Shown here one piece after another: positions 53,831 to 60,782 of a stretch of 61,007 bases of DNA (its first letter is position 1; each line of letters starts with the position of its first letter). The stretch comes from Lachnospiraceae bacterium (GTDB lineage Bacteria; Bacillota; Clostridia; Lachnospirales; Lachnospiraceae): NCBI GenBank assembly GCA_949383255.1, contig CASJPF010000022.1:1-61007 (forward strand). The letters run 5' to 3'. The translations under genes were made by a program, and so were the position numbers. The notes under the pieces were generated by a model, which saw only the letters and a program-made list of their open reading frames with translations, searched no databases and was not told where the DNA came from.

Positions 53831-55360
53831 CTATCCAAATACCGCACGCTCATAATCATAACCGCGGTCGGATTGTATATCACATTTCCAAACTTCAAAA
53901 TAGACAACTGCATTTCGCTTTAGTAAAAGCGTAACTTCCATTGTGACAGCCTCGCACTTCAACCTGCATGTCTGCACAAAAGGCTGCGCCGCCTGCCGCA
54001 AAAGTTTTTTCTGCATGTCTGTGGGATTTGCAGGTTCTCCTATATCATGCCATACCCGCAACGGATTGCAGGTCTTTTCATCCACTGTCTTTGTCAGAAG
54101 ACTATATATCCCCGCATCAGCTTCTAAGGAAAGTACAATGCGCTTATCTTCCTCTGCATTTGATTTCACAGGATTCCAGCCTATTCCTAAATAACTTCCA
54201 TCCATCTTTCTTAACACCACCAAACAATCGTCTCTATAGACACATATCCCACCGCTCTTTTGCAACTCCTTATAAAAAACAAATGTCCAAAAGGTTGGCT
54301 TAGGAATACAGCCATTTGCTATCAATCCAAATCCGCCGTGAAACGGTGTAAATGGCACACCCTGCTCCTCAAACACATCTCCAAAAGTCCAATAAGAATA
54401 CGAAGCATTTCCATCACCGAGCCGTGACAACTGATGTGCAATAAACGCTGCATTCAGATTTGTATCATGAATTACGCTCTTAGGTGTATAGGAAGTATTA
54501 AACTCCGTAATGTGAATTGGCAAATCTCTATATTCTGCAAAAGAATCAATGATATCCCGCGAAGTTTTTAGATTTGCAAATCCATCTTCTGGGTTCATCA
54601 GTGTAACATAATCATAATGCCCTACACATTTTGGTGATTCGATTGTATAGTGATGTCTGGTCACAAAATCTACCGTAATTTTGTGCGCGCTGCAATACTC
54701 CATAAAGGCACGAATCCACACTTCGTCTGTACCACCGCAGACAGCAGGGCCACCCACACGAAATCTGCTGTCCACCGCCTTGATTGTATTAAACGTTTTA
54801 TGAAAAAGGCAAAAATACTCTTTCATATCGGCATTTTCCCAAAATCCACATAAATTCGGTTCATTCCACACCTCAATCGGCCATGTCACAACTTCCTCCA
54901 CACCATAGCGCTCCATCAAATGACGCAACAGACTTTGCACCATCTCACACCACACTTCATAATCGCGCGGCGGAGTCGTATTTCCCTTCCAATAAAAAAT
55001 TGTCTGTACACCACTTGCGAGCTCCTTTGGCATAAATCCTAATTCTAAGAAGGGACGCAACCCCACACTCTGATAAAAATCCATTACTCGGTCCAAATAG
55101 GTGTAATTAAATTCTGGCTTCCTTATGCCATTCTCCTCATATTCTTGATATATTGCCATATTGTCACTAAACAGCCCATGCCCCCTAATATGTTGAAATC
55201 CTATCTCTTTCTGCACCAGTCTTAGCTGCTCTTGATATTCTTGTGTTAGCGCAAGCCCCATATGCCCTGTTCCAATACAAAAATCTACATTATTGTAAAA
55301 AAACACTTCTTCATTTTGATTCACCACAATTCTTTTCTCTTCCAATATCTTCTCCTCCAT
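53831..55360 (-). CDS. GH39 beta-xylosidase
   Basis: The protein is about 509 residues. The acid/base Glu lies in WPIEVWNEPNLCGFW and the nucleophile Glu in DLPIHITEFNTSY, the GH39 hallmarks. GTGHMGLALTQEY and FQHIRGHGLFSD at the start match intracellular clostridial xylosidases. It releases xylose from xylo-oligosaccharide ends. The start is uncertain. ATG at 55384 lies in a hairpin; ATG at 55360 has no site before it; TTG at 55345 follows GGAGGAG by six bases. It is the first gene of the xylan operon. Confidence 0.9.
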   Translation of the reverse strand: MEEKILEEKRIVVNQNEEVFFYNNVDFCIGTGHMGLALTQEYQEQLRLVQKEIGFQHIRGHGLFSDNMAIYQEYEENGIRKPEFNYTYLDRVMDFYQSVGLRPFLELGFMPKELASGVQTIFYWKGNTTPPRDYEVWCEMVQSLLRHLMERYGVEEVVTWPIEVWNEPNLCGFWENADMKEYFCLFHKTFNTIKAVDSRFRVGGPAVCGGTDEVWIRAFMEYCSAHKITVDFVTRHHYTIESPKCVGHYDYVTLMNPEDGFANLKTSRDIIDSFAEYRDLPIHITEFNTSYTPKSVIHDTNLNAAFIAHQLSRLGDGNASYSYWTFGDVFEEQGVPFTPFHGGFGLIANGCIPKPTFWTFVFYKELQKSGGICVYRDDCLVVLRKMDGSYLGIGWNPVKSNAEEDKRIVLSLEADAGIYSLLTKTVDEKTCNPLRVWHDIGEPANPTDMQKKLLRQAAQPFVQTCRLKCEAVTMEVTLLLKRNAVVYFEVWKCDIQSDRGYDYERAVFG

Positions 55361-55367
55361 TATGTTG

Positions 55368-55437
55368 AAGAATGCCATCGGCATTCTTGCTGCGGCGTGC
55401 AGGTCAGCTCTGCTGACAGATTACGGATATGCACGCC
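55368..55437 (-). promoter_or_regulatory. Hairpins in the leader of the xylan operon, next to the GH39 start
   Basis: AAGAATGCC (55368-55376) pairs with GGCATTCTT (55380-55388). Next to it GGCGTGCA (55394-55401) pairs with TGCACGCC (55430-55437), enclosing GTCAGC/GCTGAC (55403-55408, 55412-55417). If transcription starts from the predicted promoter, both lie in the 5' leader immediately before translation begins. They could control ribosome access or processing. No known riboswitch is recognised. Confidence 0.5.
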
Positions 55438-55571
55438 TGCAATTCTGCCAGAGATTTATTTCAGTCGGAGATTGTACTCCCACTGAGACAAAATTGTATT
55501 TTACTCGCCACCTATAGAAGCGCAAGTCTTCTCTGGCCGAGATAAAACTATATTTTAAAACAGATACTATT

Positions 55572-55600
55572 ATTATATTTTTCCGTCACACCAGACACAA
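55572..55600 (-). promoter_or_regulatory. Predicted promoter of the xylan operon
   Basis: On the minus strand TTGTGT (complement of 55595-55600) and a perfect TATAAT (complement of 55572-55577) are 17 bases apart. This predicts a leader of about 200 bases before the GH39 start. I found no convincing catabolite-repression (cre) site by eye. Confidence 0.5.
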
Positions 55601-55719
55601 TGATTTTTACTCACAACTTTTTGACTTATCCTCATATATCTTATTGATATTATTCTTCTACAAAATACCTGCAAAAGCAAAGAAATCTACCACACAACAA
55701 TTAAACAGAAATACACAAG

Positions 55720-55851
55720 TTACTGTTCACACAGGACTTAGCATTTACTGCTAAGTCTTGTACTAAAACATGTATATTACAAATAAAAATCCATTTGCGA
55801 TGTAAATTTTGCATGGATTTTTACTTGTTACTGGAACGGAGTGAACAGTAA
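55720..55851. repeat. 132-bp palindromic element
   Basis: TTACTGTTCAC (55720-55730) and GTGAACAGTAA (55841-55851) are perfect inverted ends. Inside are two further hairpins: GACTTAGCA/TGCTAAGTC (55735-55743, 55749-55757) and TAAAAATCCAT/ATGGATTTTTA (55784-55794, 55813-55823). There is no ORF. It lies between the divergent xylan operon and the CD3324 leader. It resembles a non-autonomous repeat or a structured RNA. Confidence 0.6.
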
Positions 55852-55954
55852 TGCATACAAAAAGCTCATTATAAATTTTAGAAACAATAAATTGATTTCC
55901 ATTGAAAATATTGGTATTATATAAAAGAATTTGGAAAGGAAGGAGATTTTATTT

Positions 55955-55981
55955 ATGAGACGATATATTATGTTTGCATAG
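55955..55981 (+). CDS. Eight-codon leader ORF (Met-Arg-Arg-Tyr-Ile-Met-Phe-Ala-stop) upstream of the CD3324 gene
   Basis: A strong AGGAAGGAG site lies about nine bases before the ATG. The frame encodes MRRYIMFA and ends with TAG. The last two codons and the stop lie in a hairpin: TTGCATAGC (55974-55982) pairs with GCTATTGCAA (55987-55996) with one bulged T. The same layout precedes the DUF1062 gene. A role in translation-coupled control of the gene at 56095 is inferred from the arrangement. Confidence 0.55.
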   Translation: MRRYIMFA

Positions 55982-56094
55982 CACTGGCTATTGCAATAAA
56001 ACAATAGAGGCTGTCACCTGACGGTTTATCTTTATATTCATTAAATTGTTATAGCCAATGCTATTCCTAAAAAATATTAGTTTAGGAGGCAAAC

Positions 56095-56364
56095 ATGGGC
56101 TATCTAAGAGCGGAAGAAATTCTGCCTATTGAAGTGATCGAGTTGATACAGCAGTATGTTGACGGAGAAAATATTTATATTCCACGCAAGTCAGCAAACA
56201 GACAAGCATGGGGCACAAGTACACAAATTAAGCAGGCGCTTTTGACGCGTGATCAACAAATCTACAAAGATTATCTTGACGGAAGCAAAACCTCAGAATT
56301 AGCCTGCAAATATTATCTATCCCAAAAAAGCATACAACGTATTCTAAGAAAAATGAGAGCATAA
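56095..56364 (+). CDS. CD3324-family small DNA-binding protein (Mor-like helix-turn-helix)
   Basis: The 89-residue protein starts MGYLRAEEILPIEVIELIQQ and continues VDGENIYIPRK, then a helix-turn-helix (TSELACKYYLSQKSIQRILRK). This is the CD3324 family as I recall it, short proteins related to the Mor activator C-terminal domain. A likely role is transcription control, but the target is unknown. TTAGGAGG lies eight bases before the ATG. A leader ORF with hairpin lies 114 bases upstream and a terminator follows, so it is a single-gene unit. Confidence 0.8.
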   Translation: MGYLRAEEILPIEVIELIQQYVDGENIYIPRKSANRQAWGTSTQIKQALLTRDQQIYKDYLDGSKTSELACKYYLSQKSIQRILRKMRA

Positions 56365-56370
56365 CAACAC

Positions 56371-56403
56371 GAGCTAATACTATGTATTGGCTCATATTTT
56401 TTT
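56371..56403 (+). terminator. Rho-independent terminator after the CD3324 gene
   Basis: GAGCTAATA (56371-56379) pairs with TATTGGCTC (56385-56393), one G-U pair, 5-base loop, followed directly by ATATTTTTTT. It begins six bases after the stop codon. Confidence 0.75.
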
Positions 56404-56542
56404 ATAAAAATATGTAAGGTGGTATGCAATATTAAAATATGTTATCTTAGAAAAAAAGATATAAAGTGAAAAACAATTATAAAATCAATAAAATCCCTCA
56501 TTACTTTGTTCTAAAAATATCAAGAAAGGAAAACTATATTTT

Positions 56543-56569
56543 ATGACTACACCAGTTTACTATGCATAG
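56543..56569 (+). CDS. Eight-codon leader ORF (Met-Thr-Thr-Pro-Val-Tyr-Tyr-Ala-stop) upstream of the DUF1062 gene
   Basis: An AAGAAAGGA site lies about 12 bases before the ATG. The frame encodes MTTPVYYA and ends TAG, the same length and same Ala-TAG end as the leader at 55955. TATGCATAGC (56561-56570) pairs with GCTATTGCATA (56574-56584) with the same bulged T. Compared with the other leader, a T-A pair has become A-T, so pairing is kept while bases change. The DUF1062 ATG is 235 bases downstream. Confidence 0.55.
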   Translation: MTTPVYYA

Positions 56570-56617
56570 CGTGGCTATTGCATATCATAGAAAGTCTGCT
56601 TTGTAAGCTTTCTGTTA

Positions 56618-56746
56618 TTATACTGGCGGTCGAAAAAACTGACCGCTCAGTATAATGTGATGCGCACAACCGCATGAGGAAATATGCCGCTTTGCGGCTG
56701 CGGTTGGCGCGATACTCACGGCAGATTTCATCTGTCGTGAGTATAA
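56618..56746. repeat. 129-bp multi-hairpin element within the DUF1062 leader
   Basis: The element begins TTATACT and ends AGTATAA. It consists of three strong stems in a row: 56618-56631 with 56641-56655 (14 bp, one bulge); 56662-56674 with 56699-56710, enclosing GCCGC/GCGGC at 56686-56698; and 56712-56726 with 56730-56744 (15 bp, one G-U). The sequence resembles a dispersed repeat I associate with Lachnospiraceae intergenic regions. It may be an insertion into the leader or part of it. Confidence 0.6.
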
Positions 56747-56804
56747 CTAAAATAAACAATGTAATAGCCTGCGCATCCTACTACAAAATGAATAGGAGAT
56801 GCAC

Positions 56805-57374
56805 ATGAGCTATTTAAAGAAAATTGAATATGAAATTGTTCTAAAAGATTCCTTTTGGGTCATTCGGAATTGCCCCAAATGTGGTAGAAAAACATATTTT
56901 AAAAACACAAAGAAGTTTCGTGTCAATGCCAACAGTAATAAGCTGGATATCTGGCTAATCTACCAATGTGAAAACTGTAAACATACCCTTAACCTTTCAA
57001 TTTATGAGCGACAAAAAATCTCTTGTATCCCAAAGGAAACGTATCAATATTTTTTGGAAAATAATGAACTCTTTGCAGAAATGTATGGAAAAAATATACA
57101 GTTATTTCAAAAAAATAAAGCAGACATTAATTTTGAAAAGCTAAATTATAGCTTTGTAAAACTACACGAAACTATTGAATACAGTGATTTTCAAGAGCAG
57201 ATTATCGTTACAATCAATAATCCTCACCAACTGAAAATCCGTCCAGAAAAGCAAATTGCTGAAGTTTTAGAATTGTCCAGAAATCAAGTCAAAAGTTTGT
57301 TAGCAAAGGGCGAAATAGAATTCAAGTTACAACTACCACAGCTCCTTAGAGCATGTTTAAAACATACTCTCTAA
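56805..57374 (+). CDS. DUF1062 domain-containing protein
   Basis: The 189-residue protein has a four-cysteine zinc-ribbon pattern (NCPKCGRKTYF and YQCENCKHTLNL) separated by FRVNANSNKLDIWLIY, the DUF1062 signature. A C-terminal part of about 120 residues ends with a helix-turn-helix-like or S4-like segment (IAEVLELSRNQVKSLLAKGEIE). Function unknown; RNA or DNA binding is suggested by the zinc ribbon and the end segment. The second ATG (56805) is used because TAGGAG stands six bases before it. Leader ORF and hairpins lie upstream. Confidence 0.8.
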   Translation: MSYLKKIEYEIVLKDSFWVIRNCPKCGRKTYFKNTKKFRVNANSNKLDIWLIYQCENCKHTLNLSIYERQKISCIPKETYQYFLENNELFAEMYGKNIQLFQKNKADINFEKLNYSFVKLHETIEYSDFQEQIIVTINNPHQLKIRPEKQIAEVLELSRNQVKSLLAKGEIEFKLQLPQLLRACLKHTL

Positions 57375-57381
57375 ACAGATA

Positions 57382-57484
57382 TGTGCCACACTTTGTGGAA
57401 GGTTAAATCATCTTATCAATAATTTAAGTCGTAGCGGGCTACGTCAATTAAACTTAACACAAATCTCCCACAAAGCGGAACACA
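57382..57484. repeat. 103-bp imperfect palindrome after the DUF1062 gene
   Basis: TGTGCCACACTTTGTGG at the left matches the reverse complement of CCACAAAGCGGAACACA at the right with a few changes, and CGTAGC/GCTACG (57430-57435, 57438-57443) forms the centre. It starts eight bases after the stop codon. There is no T-run, so it is either an unusual terminator or another small repeat. Confidence 0.5.
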
Positions 57485-57554
57485 TAATAGTAAGAATGAT
57501 GGCAATATAAAATATTTGTGTTTTTAGACGGATTTTTTACAGCCTTGTGTGAAA

Positions 57555-57689
57555 TCAGAATTTTTTATATTTAAAAACAACGCCTTTTTCGGAAAATATT
57601 CCATTTGAATTTTCCTCATATCCTTCAAAATACCCATAGCCACAATCCATCTCTTTGTCTCTATCAATTCATTTTTGCCTACATACCAT
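57555..57689 (-). pseudogene. Possible degraded coding remnant
   Basis: A minus-strand frame from ATG at 57689 reads MVCRQK, meets TGA, then stays open for about 37 codons (DRDKEMDCGYGYFEGYEENS, then GIFSEKGVVFKYKKF) to a stop at 57555. The second part has protein-like composition. No ribosome-binding site and no family recognised. It follows the membrane-protein gene at 57696 by a few bases. The rest of the 57375-57695 gap shows nothing besides the palindrome. Confidence 0.22.
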
Positions 57690-57695
57690 GATTTT

Positions 57696-58445
57696 TTATC
57701 GCAAACGACTAAAGGCTTCGTCAGAAATCACGTTTCCATCTGCTGTATAAATACTAGAATTTATTTTCTTTAAAAACGCAATCAGCTCTGTGCCAGATTC
57801 CTCAGAGCATTCTGCTATGGCGCGAACTCCCTTTCTGCTCAAAAGCATAACCGTAAGGAAATCATGATCTTTATGTATTGGCATACTGTCTACTGATACA
57901 GTCTGTTTGACCAGACAAGCCGCTGAAAGATCGCAAATCTTTAAGATTGCATGATGTGCGTCTGCCAGATAGATGTAATCTCTAGTCAAAATACCGTCTG
58001 ACTGTCCGTTTGCTACCGCTTGCGCTGCGCCAAGAAGCTTAACTACACGGCACTCCATATCCATAGTCTGACGCTCGAACTCATCCATATCACTTACAGT
58101 ATATCCATTGTTCTTTGCACATAATTCTTTCCATTTTTTCGTTCCCCGCTTGTGACGAATGAATGTGATAATAATGCACGCTAGTGCAATAACGGCAAAG
58201 AACGCACAAACTCCCATAATAACATAACCAGCGCTAATCAAATCCTCTTGTCCTTCCAGACGATAGTCTTCTATCCTTCCGCGCGACCAATAGACACCAT
58301 ACGCACCACCAAAAAACAAAATTCCGAAAAAAATATAGATTCCAAATGAAATCTTTGCCGTTTTCTTCTTGATGGAAACAAACACACCTTCTGCATAATG
58401 CTTCCTCTTATAATCTTCACTCATAACAGGTAAATACTTTTCCAT
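57696..58445 (-). CDS. Two-helix membrane protein of unknown function (DUF6709-like)
   Basis: The 249-residue protein has membrane helices at about residues 32-52 (ISFGIYIFFGILFFGGAYGV) and 72-94 (GYVIMGVCAFFAVIALACIIITF), then a cytoplasmic domain of about 150 residues (DEFERQTMDMECRVVKLLGAAQ in part, LLSRKGVRAIAECSEESGTELIAFLKK). I loosely associate it with DUF6709. AGGAAAGGGG precedes the ATG. Function unknown. Confidence 0.6.
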   Translation of the reverse strand: MEKYLPVMSEDYKRKHYAEGVFVSIKKKTAKISFGIYIFFGILFFGGAYGVYWSRGRIEDYRLEGQEDLISAGYVIMGVCAFFAVIALACIIITFIRHKRGTKKWKELCAKNNGYTVSDMDEFERQTMDMECRVVKLLGAAQAVANGQSDGILTRDYIYLADAHHAILKICDLSAACLVKQTVSVDSMPIHKDHDFLTVMLLSRKGVRAIAECSEESGTELIAFLKKINSSIYTADGNVISDEAFSRLR

Positions 58446-58571
58446 CTAAAAGCCCCTTTCCTAAACAAAACATTAATATTTTTCTGCTAACCTTAAATAG
58501 TTTAGCATAAAATTAACTAAATGTCACTCATTTGTTTATGAAAGTTTACTTTTAAGCAAAAAAGTTACTAG

Positions 58572-59207
58572 TCATACAATATGTTCCTTGTGATATTGAA
58601 GAAATTCGTCCTTTGAAAACTCTGGCAGATGTCCATACTCTTCTAAAATTAATTTGATTATTGAGACTGTTCTTGCCTGAGTATTAATACTTTTGGCAGG
58701 ATTAAACACAATGTCTGTAAAATAATTGTAATTTAAAATTGTTTGGATTTCTTCTGCTGTCAACGAACTTTTTACAGCAGCTATATAAATATAATCATAA
58801 AATACGGTCTTGGGAGTCAAAGGAAAATCCTCGCCTTGATAGCGAAACGCCTTTAAGTTTCCTGAATGCTGCAATCGCTCATCCTGTTTTGCTTCCTTTG
58901 GCAATACGTCAAGTAAATCAAGATATGGACCACCTCTCTCAAAAACTTTTGCACTCTGAAAAATATTCTCAAGAGTATATCCATTTAATTTGAGATGAAA
59001 TGCACTTAACTTCTTGCCAAGCTCTTCTTTACTTTTTGTACTGACTTCCAATGGATTTGCAAATGGGTCTGTCTTCAAAATCGCATTGTGCAGACTTTCT
59101 ATCGATTTTTGCTTCTGAGACACTGCAAAACCGGAAAACCATTCAAACGAGTATTCTTTGCTGACAATTTTTCCATTGTAACTATAAAATGCAGGTCTTT
59201 TGGCCAT
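58572..59207 (-). CDS. NADAR-domain protein, DarT1-associated antitoxin type (orphan)
   Basis: The 211-residue protein matches the DarT1-associated NADAR antitoxin family (formerly DUF6977) in its opening FEWFSGFAVSQKQKSIESLH, in SKEELGKKLSAFHL, in NIFQSAKVFERGGPYLDLL with the catalytic-site region, and in the end DIVFNPAKSINTQARTVSIIK. These enzymes remove ADP-ribose that the toxin DarT1 attaches to guanine in DNA. A DarT toxin gene (DUF4433) would be expected next door, but neither neighbour resembles one. A solitary antitoxin may defend against incoming toxins or phage. AGGAGG precedes the ATG. Confidence 0.75.
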   Translation of the reverse strand: MAKRPAFYSYNGKIVSKEYSFEWFSGFAVSQKQKSIESLHNAILKTDPFANPLEVSTKSKEELGKKLSAFHLKLNGYTLENIFQSAKVFERGGPYLDLLDVLPKEAKQDERLQHSGNLKAFRYQGEDFPLTPKTVFYDYIYIAAVKSSLTAEEIQTILNYNYFTDIVFNPAKSINTQARTVSIIKLILEEYGHLPEFSKDEFLQYHKEHIV

Positions 59208-59220
59208 TTTTCCTCCTAAC

Positions 59221-59310
59221 CTAGCGCTTCATTCAGACAGAAATTTTAACAACACAATGGTGCGTAACAGGCAATTTACAATTCTAATTTCTGACCGGGT
59301 GGAGTACTAG
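59221..59310. repeat. Copy 2 of the dispersed palindromic element (90 bp)
   Basis: The left arm starts CTAGCGCTTCATTCAGACAG and the right arm ends GACCGGGTGGAGTACTAG. Both arms align with the arms of the element at 25026-25095 (shared CAGAAATT and AATTTCTGACC blocks), while the central loop is 20 bases longer and unrelated. It lies just upstream of the NADAR gene start, 14 bases before its ATG. Confidence 0.75.
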
Positions 59311-59340
59311 CACATTGTCATCTAACTAAAATGCCGCTTC

Positions 59341-59625
59341 CTAATCCTCTAATGCACTTATTATCTCTTGTATCTCAAGCACAGCATCTTCCACACGCAA
59401 TCCAATTTCTTCGCTCCAAAATTTACTCCCGCCAGCCAAATCATCTATCAAATTAAAAATAGGCACTGCATCTGCAATTGGTATTGCACCTTTTGCTTTC
59501 CACTCATCTAAGTGCACATTGAGATAATCTGTGATATTTTCAAATATCTGCTCATTAAAAGAATTCTGCATACGCAACTCTACCAATAATCCATTTTGAC
59601 CTACAACCAACTCGTAAAGATCCAT
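59341..59625 (-). CDS. Small acidic protein of unknown function
   Basis: The 94-residue protein starts MDLYELVVGQNGLLVELRMQ and contains YLNVHLDEWKAKGAIP and VEDAVLEIQEIISALED. It is strongly acidic and helical, with size and composition like small immunity proteins, but I recognise no family. Start at 59625 has GGAGAGAGG upstream. It is the first gene of a minus-strand run that continues with the orphan NADAR gene. Confidence 0.55.
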   Translation of the reverse strand: MDLYELVVGQNGLLVELRMQNSFNEQIFENITDYLNVHLDEWKAKGAIPIADAVPIFNLIDDLAGGSKFWSEEIGLRVEDAVLEIQEIISALED

Positions 59626-59722
59626 TTTCCTCTCTCCATCCATAAAAACTTTTCATTCTTTTTACAGAGTCATGAAAAGCAACCTTAATTTTATATTATT
59701 TTTCTCTATTTTACAGTATATA

Positions 59723-59752
59723 TTGCGAATAGTAAACGCTTTCTGTTATAAT
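59723..59752 (+). promoter_or_regulatory. Predicted promoter of the AraC-family gene at 59899
   Basis: TTGCGA (59723-59728) and TATAAT (59747-59752) on the plus strand are 18 bases apart. This would give a leader of about 140 bases. Prediction from hexamers only. Confidence 0.45.
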
Positions 59753-59898
59753 TGTATAAAGAATTACAGTTTCATCTAAGATTCTGGCTCAATCACTATA
59801 ATTATAGATAAATAACTGACACATTTTGACTTACCTATTTTTGTACTATTTGCATTTATTATTTTTACAACTCCTAAGAGAAAAATAAAGGAGAGCTT

Positions 59899-60750
59899 AT
59901 GAATTCCATTCATTTTACTGGATACAATGCTCAACATACCAAAGATTTTGTCTTTGAAGTAGAAGAAGGCTACAATTGTTATCTTCTTCTGGTCACTCAC
60001 ACACCAGCTCGTTTCTATATCGACGGGATAACAGAAGAATATCCTGCCCATTGCGCCATGCTTTATACACCACATACACCGATCTGGTATAGTGGCACCA
60101 CAGACAACTACAGCGATGACTGGATACGCTTCTCATCCGACGAAACATTTGTACAGAGCTTTCCGCAAACCAATCGTCCATTTCCCATCTCAGATCCGGA
60201 TTACTGTCATAACCTTATACAGCTACTCACATGGGAAACCTCCCTGTGGACAGGCACTTCGCGCTCTTTCCACCACGCAAAGACAGATGGCTGCACAAAT
60301 GAGTCAAACGAAAACAGTAATTCAGTCACCGCCCAGTTACTGCGCATCCTGTTTTTAAAACTGCGTGACGACGTACTACACCATGCAATCTCTCCACATA
60401 ACCATGCGCTTCTAATGCTGCGCAGGCAGATTTCCAATAATCCGCAGTATTCATGGACCATACAAAATATGGCAGAACAATTACATATTAGTTCTGGGCA
60501 TCTGCAATTACTATACAAACAACAGTTTGGTGTTTCCTGTATGAATGATGTCATTGACTTTCGTCTCCGCAAAGCAAAGGATTTGCTTGTCTACACAGAG
60601 CAGAGCATCGCTGAAATTGCCGAACAGTGCGGTTATAAAAATGTTGAACACTTCTGCCGGCAATTTCACAAAAATATTGGAGCAACTCCCGGAAATTTTA
60701 GAAAAAGTATAACTTCTCACCAAAACCTTGAGCGATTTCCCTTTCCTTAA
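59899..60750 (+). CDS. AraC-family transcriptional regulator
   Basis: The 283-residue protein has an N-terminal cupin-like sensor (YNCYLLLVTHTPARFYIDG, HCAMLYTPHTPIWYSG). Its C-terminal AraC domain has two helix-turn-helix units (IQNMAEQLHISSGHLQLLYKQ and IAEIAEQCGYKNVEHFCRQFHK, ending GATPGNFRKS). It likely binds a sugar or related ligand and activates a carbohydrate operon. Target not evident; the nearest sugar operon in the window is 4.5 kb away. Start has AAAGGAG nine bases upstream. Confidence 0.92.
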   Translation: MNSIHFTGYNAQHTKDFVFEVEEGYNCYLLLVTHTPARFYIDGITEEYPAHCAMLYTPHTPIWYSGTTDNYSDDWIRFSSDETFVQSFPQTNRPFPISDPDYCHNLIQLLTWETSLWTGTSRSFHHAKTDGCTNESNENSNSVTAQLLRILFLKLRDDVLHHAISPHNHALLMLRRQISNNPQYSWTIQNMAEQLHISSGHLQLLYKQQFGVSCMNDVIDFRLRKAKDLLVYTEQSIAEIAEQCGYKNVEHFCRQFHKNIGATPGNFRKSITSHQNLERFPFP

Positions 60751-60782
60751 TTTACCGCAAATAACACTTGTTTTGACTATAA

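Noticed and set aside
55979..56569. UAG of the two leader ORFs read as pyrrolysine or as a recoded stop
   Set aside because: Reading on gives further stops within a few codons and unlike sequences; no pyrrolysine genes are seen. A real stop within a hairpin explains the conservation better.
56547..56759. 70-codon open frame on the minus strand over the DUF1062 leader
   Set aside because: It is produced by the palindromic element itself and similar frames are often mis-annotated on such repeats.
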